The notes beneath the pieces were generated by a model. The model was not told where the DNA came from, did not search any database, and worked only from the letters and a program-made list of their open reading frames with translations. Shown piece after piece: positions 32,648-44,814 of a stretch of DNA of 64,000 nt. The translations under genes were made by a program, and so were the position numbers. The number at the start of each line of letters is the position of its first letter. The first letter of the stretch is position 1. The stretch comes from Nannobrachium achirus (lineage: Eukaryota > Chordata > Actinopteri > Myctophiformes > Myctophidae): assembly GCA_963921795.1 (NCBI GenBank), contig OY997653.1, forward strand, positions 1,097,501 through 1,161,500. Reading direction: 5' to 3'.

Positions 32648-33096
32648 AATTCACTTCAACCTGGTGTGGAGCAGTTAAACCTATTTGCTACGTACGTCTA
32701 CAAAAACGTTCATATTTCAAAGATAAAGTGCTTACTGTCTCACAGATGTCACAGTATGGTACGCTCAAGCAGAATTACCTGTATCTTTCGTATTGTTTAA
32801 TAAACAGCATTTTAATCCGATCAGATGCCATTTTCTGTTGTTTTTCAGCCATGCGACCCCATCGGTTGCGAGGTGTACTGCACTTAGATACATTAATACC
32901 TTTTTAAGGAAACGACGACCGATCGGATTAAAATGCTCCTCGTTAAATAATACGATCATTACGGGACATTCTGCTGGAGCGTACCCTATGGTGACATCCG
33001 TGAGCCTTCACTAAGCAATTTATCTTTGTAATCTGTTTGTGTAGACGTACGTAGCAAATTGGTTAAACTGCTCAACAGCAGATTGTGTTGAATTCA
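32648..33096. mobile_element. Nested inverted-repeat MITE
   Basis: The left arm has AATTCACTTCAACC, GCTACGTACGTCTAC and GCATTTTAATCCGATC. The right arm has the inverses, ending TTGAATTC. The loop at about 32832-32914 includes CCATGCGACCCCATCGG. It encodes only short mirrored frames. Confidence 0.65.
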
Positions 33097-33114
33097 CGGT
33101 TGGCGCAGCGTAGC

Positions 33115-33617
33115 GTCTTTACATTTAGCCCAATAATGCTATATAGGAAGAATCTTATTTACCTAAGTAAAAGTATATGCCCACTGCAATTTAGATATAC
33201 TCTGTTACAAGTAGAAGTCCGGTATTAAATAAACATATGTTTTTTAATACTACAATAACAACTGAAGTGGTTAATGTATGTTTTGGACTATTAAAATCAA
33301 AATCTACAAAGCAATAACTAAAGTTTAAAACATAAACCACTTTAGCCCTATGTTATACCAAGGCTATTTGAAAATAGCCGATCTACAAGCTCACAACGCA
33401 TTGCGGTGCGACGCGTTGTGAGCTTGTAGATCTGCTATTTTCAAACATTTTGTACTTTTACTTTTGGTACTTTAAGTACATTTGGATACCAATACTTTTG
33501 TACTTTTACTCAAGTACATTTTTTATTCTGGACTTTTACTTGTAACAGAGTGATTCTACATTGCAGAATTGATACTTTTACTTAATTATAAAACTGTAGG
33601 TACTTTTTCCACCACTG
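33115..33617 (-). mobile_element. hAT-type MITE (CAGTGGTGGAAAAAGTAC family) carrying a full hairpin repeat
   Basis: The right end GTACTTTTTCCACCACTG and the runs of ACTTTTACTCAAGTAC are typical of this fish MITE. The complete short hairpin (33368-33444) sits inside it. Related ends lie at 52435-52490, 53925-54050 and 54238-54285. Confidence 0.6.
33368..33444. repeat. Short hairpin repeat, best copy
   Basis: Arms of 32 bp (left 33368-33399, starting TTGAAAATAGCCGATCTACA; right 33413-33444) pair with one mismatch around a 13 bp GC-rich loop. Full or half copies occur at 4665, 23781, 27060, 30747, 32524, 34791-34847, 35140, 41061-41119, 41411, 52171, 54131-54170, 55408-55476 and 60172-60246. 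Confidence 0.85.
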
Positions 33618-34560
33618 TGTAAACGTTTGTGTTCTCATGCCAATAAAGCTTCTTTGAATTGAAGATTGCTCCCCATGTGGCGGAGTCAGGTCATTGCAGG
33701 TTAGAAATTTATTTAAAACTTGAATATCTCAAAAGTACTATTTCAGCATGGCATCATTCTATAAGCCATATCTTCAAAACTGTTGGGTCAATCTCCACAA
33801 CCAATATATCATTTTGTAGCTATGATCCCCAGCTTTCAAATGAAATGAAAACATGAAAATGAAAAAAATTGCAATGACTGGCTCTCAGTGAGATTGGGAC
33901 ACAATTGAAGAAAAGATCCATGTGAGCTCAAATCATTAAATGACCGCACGCAGTCTTTCCCCTCCCAGATTCCAAACCACTTCACCATTTGCATTTGGTA
34001 AGAAGTAGATGGCCTTATAGCCAACAGCACTAACCGCTACACTATCAGTCCCTTGGAAATGTAATCAGGAATGTCATAATACAGGCTGACAAGTACGAAA
34101 ACGATTTAAAAAAAAGAAAGTATATTAAAAAGACGTGTTGTACAGAATTGACTGATTGATATAATTCCTTTATTGATCCCGTGGGGCGGTGCGGGAATCA
34201 CCCAGAGGAATTTAACCACGTCACATTTGTGGTTATAAAACATTTGGGTTAGATTTTGATACTAATAAAGACATCGGCACGAAAATGCCACAGGAAAGCT
34301 TTTGGGATTAAAAAGGGGGGGGAATCATTTCAGAAAATCAAGTAGATTCGAACCACCGCCAATATGATGACATTTTGGTCACGTGACCGCATTGTCCATA
34401 AGGAAGGCTGATCTGCCCCAAACAGCACATTCTATCAGCCTTAGGAAAGGCTAATAAACGATCCAACGCCCCAACTAGCTGGGCCGTTTGGGCCCAAACC
34501 GGCCATAGCTATGGGATGATGTGCTGCTGATTTTATCCCAATCTATGGGATGATAACTTG

Positions 34561-36944
34561 GGGATCGGGGGCGAGACCTCCACCTCCGCCTCCGGCAGCA
34601 GGCTCGTCCCTATTTTCTACCCCCTCCTCTATGGCACGTTGGTCGGCGAGATGGCAGCAGGCTACGGGTGGTCTCAAAATAAGAGACTCTGAACTTTTCT
34701 TTGAAGATAAGCCAGATTGTGTTAAGGATGATTGTGATGCAATTTTAAAACCCATTTAGGCCTAGAATTATTGAATGATTTAACCAGTGAAAAATAGCAG
34801 ATATACAAGCTCAGTGACGCGCTGCGAGCTTGTAGATCTGCTATTTTTGAAAAAGTCGTGAAAATCTTTGCAAATCTTTGAACATATGTATTTTCAAAGC
34901 GAACGTTTGTAACTCAAATTTTGCTTCTGGGTGGTCCCTGGAAGCTGGAACTAAATATTTTCAGATGGGGGTCCGTGGCCAAATACATATCATTTTGGGG
35001 GTCCTTCACATGAAAAAGTTTGAGAACCACTGACATAGTAGTCTCTAAAGAACAGACTAACTGAGCTCCAGTTAAGTGAAAAGGACCTTTTCTTTGACGA
35101 TGGCTGGCCAGATTGCTGACATAGAAACACAGGTTTTTCAAAAATAGCAGATCTACAAGCTCGCAGCGCGGCACTCGGTTTCAATAGCTAAAGCATAAAA
35201 TAATTATACACAATAATGTGTACCCGTTCTAAATGTGATTTCATTCTGTGACAGAAGAGAATAGACATGCATAATATGACATAGATTACATTGCGTTTAC
35301 TGTATAACATTGGCCATGTTACAGGCATGATGGTTCAATAATTATTCAATTCATCAAGTAAATACTGTACATATTTAACAGACTATCTTACCACTGAATG
35401 TCCTGACATGGTCTCATCATATTGTCATCATATACAGTATATCAACATGTCAACGTGAGAAGGGTGGTATCTGTTCCTTGACCTATTGGGAATGTGCTTG
35501 CCAGATTTCACGCACATTGCAGGCTGTGTTCATGATTTGAGGTGTTTTTGGCTTTGGCCACTTTATCACTGCTTGCAGCTATATTTATTATTATTATTAT
35601 TTTTTTTTTTTGTGTGTGTGCACTTCATAGGCATATTAGATAAAGGTCCTTAGATTGTGTGTAGAATGTTTCATGCAAATTGCTAAAAAAAATCCTAACG
35701 GGTTTAAGTGTTTCACAAACTGCTCAAAATGATATAGCGCCCCCCTTTGGCCAATTGGAGTAAGATTGGTTTTAGTGATATTTGGACTAACACTCTACAT
35801 CTTTGCCAAATGCCATGAACATTTGCATTTACACACTTTGCATGTATGATTTAGAGGCAGAAGAATAATTAGCATAAAACTGCAATATGCATTGAATTTT
35901 TAAAATAGCATTTTTCAATTGAAAAAAAAATCCGATCTGACAGATCTTTAGATATTGGTCCAAAGTTCATGTAAAAAAAGTTTTGTGCACGTAACGTGAC
36001 AATTCCAGAATAAAAGCAGGTTTAAGCGTTTTACAAACTGCTCAAAATGGCGGAAAATCTAAGGGTGGAGCTTACTTAACAAAGACACAGATGTCTTCTG
36101 CTTGAGTCAAAGCACGTGTGTAAGCAAGTTGCATGTCTTCAAACGAAACGAGTCATGACTTATGCCCGTTTGAAGTTTGAATTTTCAAACGCTTCGTATA
36201 GCGCCCCCCTTTGGCCAATTGGAATAAGATTGGTTTCAGTGATATTTTGACTAACCCTCTACATCTTTGCCAAATGCCATGAACGTGTAACTTTGCATGT
36301 ATGATTTAGAGGCAAAAGAATAATTTGCATAAAAGTGCAATATTCAATGAATTATTAAAAAAATCATTATTTAACGTTCAAACTTCTCACCACATAGCCT
36401 GTGTAGATATAGGTTCAAATTTCATGTTAAAAAAGTTTCGTGCGCGTATCGCAAAAATCCCAGGAGGAGATAGATTTTTACTGTTTTTCATATAATTCCA
36501 AATTCTGGGGGATCTAAAGGTCAGAGGTCAAAAGTCAGAGGGTAAAAGTTGTTCGGCATGAGGAGACGCATACGTATATACAGGTTTCATGGCTGTACCT
36601 CAAACACAGCATGAGCTATCTGTTCAAAGTTTGCACTTTCGAAGGCTTCCTACAGCGCCACCATTTGGCCGATTGCTGTATAAAGTAATAGCACACGTCG
36701 CCACTGTAAGCTGAACACATTGATGTTTTTATTTTCATTTTCTCACTAAGTATGTAGGAGTAGAAAGGTGCCAAAGTATTGAGGAGAACTGTCTGACGTG
36801 ACTGACCTATAAATATTGACAATATCTAAAGTGTGCTCGCCTTACAGGCGAGCCCACAATTATGATTTCATTCAAAACAATGTTTTGGGGGAGATACTGC
36901 CATATTGCCATTCCGTCTGTAAGTAAAGAAATATTTTTTACGGC
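34561..36944 (+). repeat. Unit X, copy 1
   Basis: Matches 40836-42789 plus 46133-46760. It starts with GAGACCTCCACCTCCGCC, has a hairpin repeat (34791), the hAT MITE (34880-35040), then from 35450 a series of cryptic modules: TGATATAGCGCCCCCCTTTG, GGCCAATTGGAGTAAGATTG, CATCTTTGCCAAATGCCATG, CTACAGCGCCACCATTTGGC, and a 7 bp stem hairpin GCTCGCC-TTACA-GGCGAGC (36834-36852). A minus coding-like frame (LADQRAIEEGVENRDEPAAG) occurs near 34580-34680. No gene could be assigned. Confidence 0.75.
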
Positions 36945-37229
36945 GATAACTACATACTGCTCCAGCCCTAGTGTACTGTTAATATTACACATTTCTCTCC
37001 AAATAAGCGTCCCGATATCCAGTTGATTTCCACGGAGTAGCTACAGTAGATTGTCACCTGACTCACCTGTCTAGACGGGTTTGAAGAATCAAACAAACTC
37101 AGTTCCTCTGGACATTGTTTGATCATGCTGTAAAATAAATATGTTGACAATGTTGATCTACTGTACTTGGCACAATATGATGAAACCATAAAGTACACAT
37201 ACCTAGGTGTTTGTCTACGAAAACGTAGT

Positions 37230-37278
<49 letters not shown>

Positions 37279-37302
37279 CCCTAAGGCTAATCATTTATAA
37301 TT
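36945..37302 (+). repeat. Unit Y, copy 1, with (CA)n
   Basis: Same content as 20030-20436. The CA run is at 37232-37277, shorter than in the other copies. It ends AATCATTTATAATT where the Helentron-like element begins. Confidence 0.85.
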
Positions 37303-38332
37303 AAGTGTGCCTATGCATAGCATGGGGACACTTATTGTTCTCGCTCATATTTAAGCCGGACGGACGGACGGACATGGGTTTCCCCAAAGTTTGGCGCGCT
37401 ACTCCTCCCACAGTTTTTGCACCACACACTCGCGCCATATGTCAAATCGACCGGCTTACTCGGGAATCGTGTGCTATTACTTTTCTAAGAGAAAAGTTGT
37501 ATCGTTTAATTGATATTAATTTATTAGTGAATTCATTTTCCCCATTGACTTATAATGGGAATCGCAAAAACTCACATTCAATTATTTTTCTCTCGCAAAC
37601 CATAGGGGCTACAGTTTCAAGACTTGGAGAGGAGGTTCATAATGATGTCAAGGATTAAATAAAAAATAATATTGTCATTTGGCCTCATGGTGGCGCTATA
37701 ACAGCCCACTTTACGTTTTGCCCCGTAACTCTTGAACCGTAGGTCGGAAAATTAAAATTATTTTTTCCCTGGATTCCTTGGGTCGAGACGCATCTCCCCA
37801 TATAGGCCACGCCCATTTGCGCCAGGCTAGATTTTCCGCCATCTTGAATTTTCTCCAAAACACACTTTTTGCTCCTTTTCCTACATATTTTCTTCAAATG
37901 TCTTAAAAACCGGTACACATGATCTATGCAGCCATGCGATAAACATAGTCAAAGGATATTTTGATAGTCCATACCGTTCGTTCGTAACGCGCTTCCAAAG
38001 TTAGCGGGAGGGCCACGTTTCGCAAACAACAGCCATAAATCACAAACAATAGGTCGAGTCAACATTGAATTTCAACCACAGGTCGGGGGTGGCATACTCA
38101 ACGAATCCCCAAAAGCATTTCCACTTCGACCCCTAGGGGGCGTCACAAACGCGCAAAACGTAACCGTTTCGTGCCAAACCGCGTTTTTCAGGGGGACCGA
38201 CCCGGGGACCGACCCTCGCACAACGCAACGCAGACGACTCGGCGGACGGTCTCACGGTCCAAACCGCTACACAAGGTCGCGCGTTTAGCGAGCTGCAGGC
38301 ACACTTGTCAAAATTGACTCTGTCAATTCTAG
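37303..38332 (+). mobile_element. Helentron-like non-autonomous element with 3' hairpin and CTAG
   Basis: Both sister copies (20448-20475 and 47141-47170) read ATTTATAATTGTCTATCTTTG without the element. Here AAGTGTGCCTATGCATAGC begins after AATT, and CTAG is followed by TTGTCTAT. The 5' end AAGTGTGCC recurs inverted at 38298-38306, 26 bp from the 3' end. A perfect hairpin AATTGAC-TCT-GTCAATT (38312-38328) lies directly before CTAG. Asymmetric inverted repeats, a terminal hairpin and insertion at AT or TT without a clear duplication fit Helitron/Helentron. No Rep/helicase is encoded. The body has (GGAC)n, ACTCGCGCCATATGTCAAAT, GTGGCGCTATAACAG and GGGGGCGTCAC modules. Confidence 0.75.
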
Positions 38333-38334
38333 TT

Positions 38335-38603
38335 GTCTATTTATCTTTGAACAGGATGTTTTCTCATGGTTTTCATGTCTCAGTGCATTTGATGTCTTAC
38401 CTTGTGTTTATCTTGCTCATAGCATGACATACTGTGGTATCTTCCTTTCCTCAGTCGAATATTCGTCTGAGGAATCAGGCGGGGAGGTCTTCTTTGTCCT
38501 TTTTCCCTCTTACCCGGGGGGTGGGGGGCATTTTTTTGGCACCTTCTTGCCTGTAGAGTCGTCTTAGGGGGGCGGGGACCTTTTCCTGCTCTTCTTTGTT
38601 GTG
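38335..38603 (-). pseudogene. Second copy of the K/S/P-rich segment
   Basis: Matches 20440-20755 with small deletions. The frame is disturbed by a shorter proline run. As in the first copy I do not recognise the parent gene. Confidence 0.35.
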
Positions 38604-39244
38604 GTCAGTGTTGGGGAACATAAAGTGACATGTAACTGAGTTACATATTGCTGTAACTTGCTGGTAACTGAGTTACATTCATATTTCTGTAACTCGTCAA
38701 GTAACGGAGATACTTTTTGGGTCATTTTTGGCTCAAGTTACAAGTTACAAGAAGTTACAAGCAAAGTTATAATTTTACATTTAAGTTTTGTTAAGATTGA
38801 TGATCAAATGTCATGTAACAGTTTCATTAATATGTATATCAAAGGTGTAGCTATCGCTATAAAAGGCACCAGTCTTTTAAAAAAAATGTACAGTTAAGTT
38901 ACACAATTGAGAGATGTGATCAAATTGAAGATCAAATGTCATACATTATCTTCAACAGATCCTCTTTTTTGTGGAATTTTATTTTAGGAACACAGATGTT
39001 TACTAAAGAAAGTGACAACCTTTTTAAAATAAAATATAAAACTCAGTTGAGAGGCATATTTCTGCTGACATATGACTTTTTTGTAGGATATTATATTTTG
39101 TTTCATGTACACCAAATGTACATTCTCAATTTAACAATTAAAAAAAATCAAGTTACCTCAAGTTACTTTTTCTATGTAATTTGAAACTTTATAAGTTATA
39201 TTTCTCCAGGGGTATAACTTTAACTTGATCAAGTTACTGCCATG
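38604..39244. mobile_element. hAT-like MITE with GTTAC repeats
   Basis: Starts TCAGTGTTGGGGAAC and is full of GTAACTGAGTTAC-type motifs at both ends (AAGTTACAAGAAGTTACAAG; CAAGTTACTGCCATGG). Elements starting CAGTGTTGGG and built from GTTACTTT words are common fish hAT MITEs. It replaces the 515 bp found at this point in unit Z copy 0, so the event was not a simple insertion. Confidence 0.5.
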
Positions 39245-40835
39245 GTGAGTCAGCATGAGTCAGGTTTAATAACATGTATTCCTCATTGAACCTTCAGGAC
39301 AGCTACAGTGCAGAAATCTGCTTCATTAAAGCATTCATATTACACAACTAAAAATTGTATATTTAAGTGAAATTATAATATTTGAGATGCTTTACATCAG
39401 TGCAACGAGTGCATAAACAATACAATATAGGAACAAAATATTCCATTCAAACTTAAAGTGCAGCCACAAATGAATAAAAATAAAATAATAAGATTATTGT
39501 TCAACTGTAATGTAATAAATGGATAAGTTGCATTGGCTGCCATTATCTGCATTTCTTAGAACAAGCAACAGCTGCCTTAAAATTGTTCATTATTGGTCAA
39601 TGAGGTAATGAAGTCAGCCTTCATGCTAGCCTCCATGAAAAAATAGGCCCTACTGACCTTTAGAAGATGAGAAAATAGGCCCTACTGACCTTTAGATGTT
39701 GAAATGTTGGAACTAGCCCCGAGGGCTAGCCTCCATGAAAAAATTAGGCCCTACTGACCTTTAGAACAATTAGAAATACATTTGGAACTATAGCCCTGAA
39801 ACTGTGTTCCAACGAGTACATTTGGAACTATACCACTGAAACTGTGTTCCAACGAGTACATGAGGCCCATCAGGCATGTGCACGCCGTTGCTACATCAGG
39901 GACGAAGAGGACCTCTGTTCCCTCGATGGCGATACCCGCCCCTTTGTCTCGACCATCGGCGCCCCGGCTGACAACAAAGATTTTCAGAACCATCTTAGCG
40001 ATGGCCTCCTGGACCTCGGCAGCATCGTTGTCAACCACTTCCTGGAAGGGCCTAGGCTGTCTGTTGACTGCACTCTGGAATAAATACCCCAAACCGGGCT
40101 GTGAAGAGCACTTCGGTGCTGTGCTGCTCCTCCAGAGTGCCAAATGGTCAGCCGCCTCTGTTGGTCCTGGCATGAATTCGGAGGGGTCTTACACCTGATG
40201 GCACCCACCCTCGGCCAGTGCATTTGGTATCCCCCTGCCTTAAGCAAATAAAGAGTTGAATTACCTTTTTGTAAAAGATAATATTGGCGCAGTATGGCAA
40301 CAGTATAGGCATGGCAGGCCAAGCTAAGGCAACTACATAGTATAATGGGCTAAACTCTTCTGCCAAACTTGCCAAGTTCAAATTAATACCCCTGGGAGAC
40401 CCCTGCCTCGAGAACAGAGACAGAACCTGTGGTGAACATCACAGAGAAATCATGTCCCATGGGACATCAAGCTGATTTCCAGGCCCTCCAAAGTTGTCCA
40501 AGTGGAACAGACTCGGGGTGTAGTCGCAGTAACTGTGTTAAACGACAATTCCGGTCGTGGACATACCTCAGTAAGGCACCAGATGGCAAAACACATCCGT
40601 TGATCGAAGAGTATAGGGCAGTGATTCTCAGAGTGAGACTACCCTAGGGGTCCTTGGGGGGGGGTTTCAGGGGGTCCCCAGCAATAAGTTAAGTGGTGAG
40701 ACAGCGTCAAAGGAGGAGAGGCAGGATTTTATAAACGTCCTGGGCTCCACCTTCACTCCCGGCACCACCGCCACAGACTCCACTTCCATCACCACATCCA
40801 TATTTTCTACCCCCTCCTTGGGGGGTTGGTCGGCG
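39245..40835. repeat. Unit Z, copy 1
   Basis: Close match to 21270-23005, ending ACCCCCTCCTTGGGGGG then TTGGTCGGCG and passing straight into unit X. This Z-X junction is the empty site for the 23006-34560 block. A local duplication of ACTGTGTTCCAACGAGTACA is present at 39797 and 39839. Confidence 0.8.
39751..40173 (-). pseudogene. Second copy of the SAMD3-like C-terminal segment, truncated
   Basis: Identical in reading to the copy at 21868-22317 through GIAIEGTEVLFVPDVATACT and MYSLEHSF. Then the conserved FTFEVFQKIFLEL end is replaced by a duplicated GIVPNVLVGTQFQG-type stretch. The loss of the conserved end marks this copy as broken. Confidence 0.55.
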
Positions 40836-43800
40836 AGACCTCCACCTCCGCCTCCGGCAGCAGGCTTGTCCCTATTTTCTACCCCCTCCTGTATGGCACG
40901 TTGGTCGGCGAGATGGCAGCAGGCTACGGGTGGTCTCAAAATAAGAGACTCTGAACTTTTCTTTGAAGATAAGCCAGATTGTGTTAAGGGTGATTAAAAT
41001 GATTGTGATGCAATTTTAAAACCCATTTAGGCCTAGAATTATTGAATGATTTAACCAGTGAAAAATAGCAGATATACAAGCTCAGTGCCGCGCTGCGAGC
41101 TTGTAGATCTGCTATTTTTGAAAAAGTCGTGAAAATCTTTGCAAATCTTTGAACATATGTATTTTCAAAGCGAACCTTTTGTAACACAAATTGTGCTTCT
41201 GGGTGGTCCCTGGAAGCTGGAACTAAATATTTTCAGATGGGGGTCCGTGGCCAAATACATATCATTTTGGGGGTCCTTCACATGAAAAAGTTTGAGAACC
41301 ACTGACATAGTAGTCTCTAAAGAACAGACTAACTGAGCTCCAGTTAAGTGAAAAGGACCTTTTCTTTGACGATGGCTGGCCAGATTGCTGACATAGAAAC
41401 ACAGGTTTTTCAAAAATAGCAGATCTACAAGCTTGCAGCGCGGCACTCGGTTTCAATAGCTAAAGCATAAAATAATTATACACAATAATGTGTACCCGTT
41501 CTAAATGGGATTTCATTCTGTGACAGAAGAGAATAGACATGCATAATATGACATAGATTACATTGCGTTTACTGTATAACATTGGCCATGTTACAGGCAT
41601 GATGGTTCAATAATTATTCAATTCATCAAGTTAATACTGTACATATTTAACAGACTATCTTACCACTGAATGTCCTGACATGGTCTCATCATATTGTCAT
41701 CATATACAGTAGATCAACATGTCAACGTATTTATTTAGCGGCATATACAAATAACATAATACCGCCATACCGCAGTCGTGTAATGCATACTGTGGTGTCA
41801 AGTTTGTAACCGCAACTAGAAAATATTGTTCCTTCGAAACAAGTGTGGGCTCGCTTCAAGCCAGAAAACAATGGCTATAAAAGTACAAAATGTCAAGATT
41901 GCAGGCAGTGCTCTCTTTGACGTTACTGACGTCAAAGATTGGTCCATTTTGTTCCAAAAATGTGTTGTGCAAAAGTTGACCCGCTGGTGGCGCTATAACA
42001 GGCCAATGTGAGAAGGGTGGTATCTGTTCCTTGACCTATTGGGAATGTGCTTGCAAGATTTCACGCACATTGCAGGCTGTGTTCATGATTTGAGGTGTTT
42101 TTGGCTTTGGCCACTTTATCGCTGCTTGCAGCTATATTTATTATTATTATTATTATTATTATTTGTGTGTGTGCACTTCATAGGCATATTAGATAAAGGT
42201 CCTTAGATTGTGTGTAGAATGTTTCATGCAAATTGCTAAAAAAATCCTAACGGGTTTAAAGTGTTTCACAAACTGCTCAAAATGATATAGCGCCCCCCTT
42301 TGGCCAATTGGAGTAAGATTGGTTTTAGTGATATTTGGACTAACACTCTACATCTTTGCCAAATGCCATGAACATGTGACTTTGCATGTATGATTTAGAG
42401 GCAGAAGAATAATTAGCATAAAACTGCAATATGCATTGAATTATTAAAATAGCATTTTTCAATTGAAATCCGATCTGACAGATCTTTAGATATTGGTCCA
42501 AAGTTCATGTAAAAAAAGTTTTGTGCACGTAACGTGAAAATTCCAGAATAAAAGCGTTTTACAAACTGCTCAAAATGGCGGAAAATCTAAGGGTGGAGCT
42601 TTGATTTCTTCTGCAAAGCACGCGTGTAAGCAAGTTGCATGTCTTCAAACGAAACGAGTCATGACTTATGCCCGTTTGAAGTTTGAATTTTCAAACGCTT
42701 TGTATAGCGCCCCCCTTTGGCCAATTGGAATAAGATTGGTTTCAGTGATATTTTGACTAACCCTCTACATCTTTGCCAAATGCCATGAATAGTCAGGTCT
42801 GCTATGTTAATAAAGGTTTATTCGTTGGATTTTTTTGGAGATTTGTAAAACTATACATTTTTGGAATCTTCAGAGCATGGGGAATCCAAAAATTTTTGTT
42901 TGCATTTGCACAGACACCTGCAAAGCCTCCATTTTGGACGTTCAAAATGGCCGACATAAAATACACAATTTGTGCTATCTTGGCTTCTAGACAACCTAGA
43001 AACGTAATTAAACATGCTAATCCTATGTGTTCTGGGTCAAGGAATCGAATGAATGAATGATGGATGTAAAATGTTCTGGACCCCACCCCCTTTTTGGGGG
43101 TTATCTATTTTGGGACCTCCCAGAACAGTACGCTAGCCAGTTAATGTCCGATTTTCATAATATTAGAGTTGTTTTGTAGGTTTTAAAACATCCCGAGTTC
43201 ATTTATTAGACTTTTAAAGCAGACAGAATAACCTTTCTGACTTTTGGTTGGGGTCTTTCCTCACCTGGGACCCCCTAGACAGACCCCTGTCTAGGGGTCT
43301 GTCTCAGTAATCGCTCTGCTACTGCTCCAGAACAATGTTAAATTAGATCATAATTGAAGCATAAAAGTTGTTGTAGCTGGGCTCTGAAAACAAAAATGAG
43401 TAGTAGCAAATACCAGGGGTCTTCCACAGGGGGTCCGGGACCCCTGCTGGGTCCTCAGAGTTACTACAGGGGGCCCACCAATCTTGATGGGATCTTTTTT
43501 TTCACATTTGAAACTGAAACTTTGAATGTTTTTATGTATCTTGGGTTTATTGCGGCCATAGGTCGCAGTTTGCGACCATAGGTCACAGTTTACTATCAGA
43601 ACCGTCACATCTTGACCGTATATATCTGTCTGTCTGGACGGGTAACGCTTTTTTGTTGATTGACTCTCACACTCTGGCATCCCGCTCTGACATCACTGTG
43701 ATGTCAGGGAACCAAATCCCCTTTATGCCCATATATGGAGATCCCTGTGATGCCAGGGGAACCATAAAAGGACAACTAGGTAGTCATCCGGCAACAGCTC

Positions 43801-44154
43801 ACAGCTGTGAAGCCGGGAGGAGTTCAGATTGACAATCAGGATCACAGGAGGGGAGGGTGCGAGCAAAGTGTGGTAGAACAGGGGAAGGGCAAGGGCCAGA
43901 CCCAGAATTTGACATAATGAAAGTATTGCAACTTCTCACTTGTGCAGACTAACGTGTCCATTTATTGCACTGCACTCACACTGACAACACAACACACACA
44001 CATACACACCTCTTTGTTATTGTCACCCCAAAACCCTCACCCTATCCTCTTAAAGAGCCCATGGTCAATTATGCCCAAAAAGATTCACTACAATGCAGTC
44101 ATTTCAGACATGCAGGATCTATTGTCTTCATCATTGTCATCTTCAATGTCCAAC

Positions 44155-44511
44155 CTAATAGTGTTGACACAGTCTCCACCATGGAGTGAAAGGCAGGTTA
44201 CTTGAGCAGCTGCACCGTCCCTTGCAGCCATATTTGATGAGCTCAAGTACTGCCTTTGGAGCAGGGAGGGCAAGACACCTGACTGGAAAATACCCTCCAC
44301 TCTCTGAATTCCATCTATTTTCTTCGATTGGTGGAAGCTCAGGGCAATTTGTCAGGTATGATTTATCCTGCATTGTGACATAGTTGGCACGGATGTGGTA
44401 GCAGTGCAGCACGAGTTGGAGGTAGCATCTCACCCTCAGTTCTTTGACAGAAATAGTTCCCATCTGAGTAATCGCAGGGTTGTTGGACCTTTTGAACTGT
44501 AAACATGGCAT
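44155..44511 (-). pseudogene. CXC-tail fragment, minus copy
   Basis: The frame reads YLTNCPELPPIEENRWNSES, GGYFPVRCLALPAPKAVLEL, then IKYGCKGRCSCSSNLPFTPW. The order W-x...LPAPKAVLELI-x-x-GCK-x-x-C is that of CXC-type protein tails from multicopy genes in aquatic animals (from memory). The cysteine cluster is only partly kept. It mirrors the plus copy at 44815-45031. Confidence 0.5.
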
Positions 44512-44814
44512 GCAAAATGCTCCAATGACTGCAATGTTGATGGAAGCTCACCAATAATAAGCTCAGGAGGAATGGAACCCTTTAAGGTCCTTGAAGTGGT
44601 TAATGACTTGGTCATCATCACCAGGCTTCAAGTAGGCATTGACCCATGTCTTTTTGGAGATTCTAACAAAATTATCTTCCCCAGCCAGCACCAGAAAAAT
44701 CATGTAGGCCAAGGAACCCTTGACATTTGTGACATCCAATAACTTGAACTTGCTTGAATATGTGTGTGCACTTCCACAAAATCATGTCCCTTGATGAAGG
44801 TATCGTATTATGAT

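Larger units (their letters stand above)
30942..33901. mobile_element. DNA transposon with TGTCCCAATCTCAC ends inserted in the right arm
   Basis: The terminal inverted repeat of about 28 bp starts TGTCCCAATCTCAC, one mismatch, GAGAGC, one mismatch, AGTCAT. The left arm of the block shows the empty site CTTCAATTGAAG (23671-23682); here CAATTG lies on both sides. Because the site is a palindrome, the duplication could be CAATTG (6 bp), AATT (4) or AT (2). No transposase frame of useful length is present, so it is non-autonomous or decayed. It contains the elements at 31059-31755, 32368-32470, 32648-33096 and 33115-33617. Confidence 0.8.
23006..34560. mobile_element. 11.6 kb block bounded by long inverted repeats
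   Basis: The left arm 23006-24425 begins CAAGTTATCATCCCATAG. The right arm, about 30137-34560, is its reverse complement, interrupted by the element at 30942-33901 and a ~65 bp extra piece. On the left the flank ends GGTTGGTCGGCG. On the right it resumes with GGGATCGGGGGCGAGACC. The sister copy at 40824-40845 reads GGTTGGTCGGCGAGACC without the block. The simplest reading is insertion of the whole block at this site with a short imperfect target duplication. A transposase gene was not found. The interior (24440-30110) holds cryptic repeats and the two ALMS1 exons. Confidence 0.7.
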
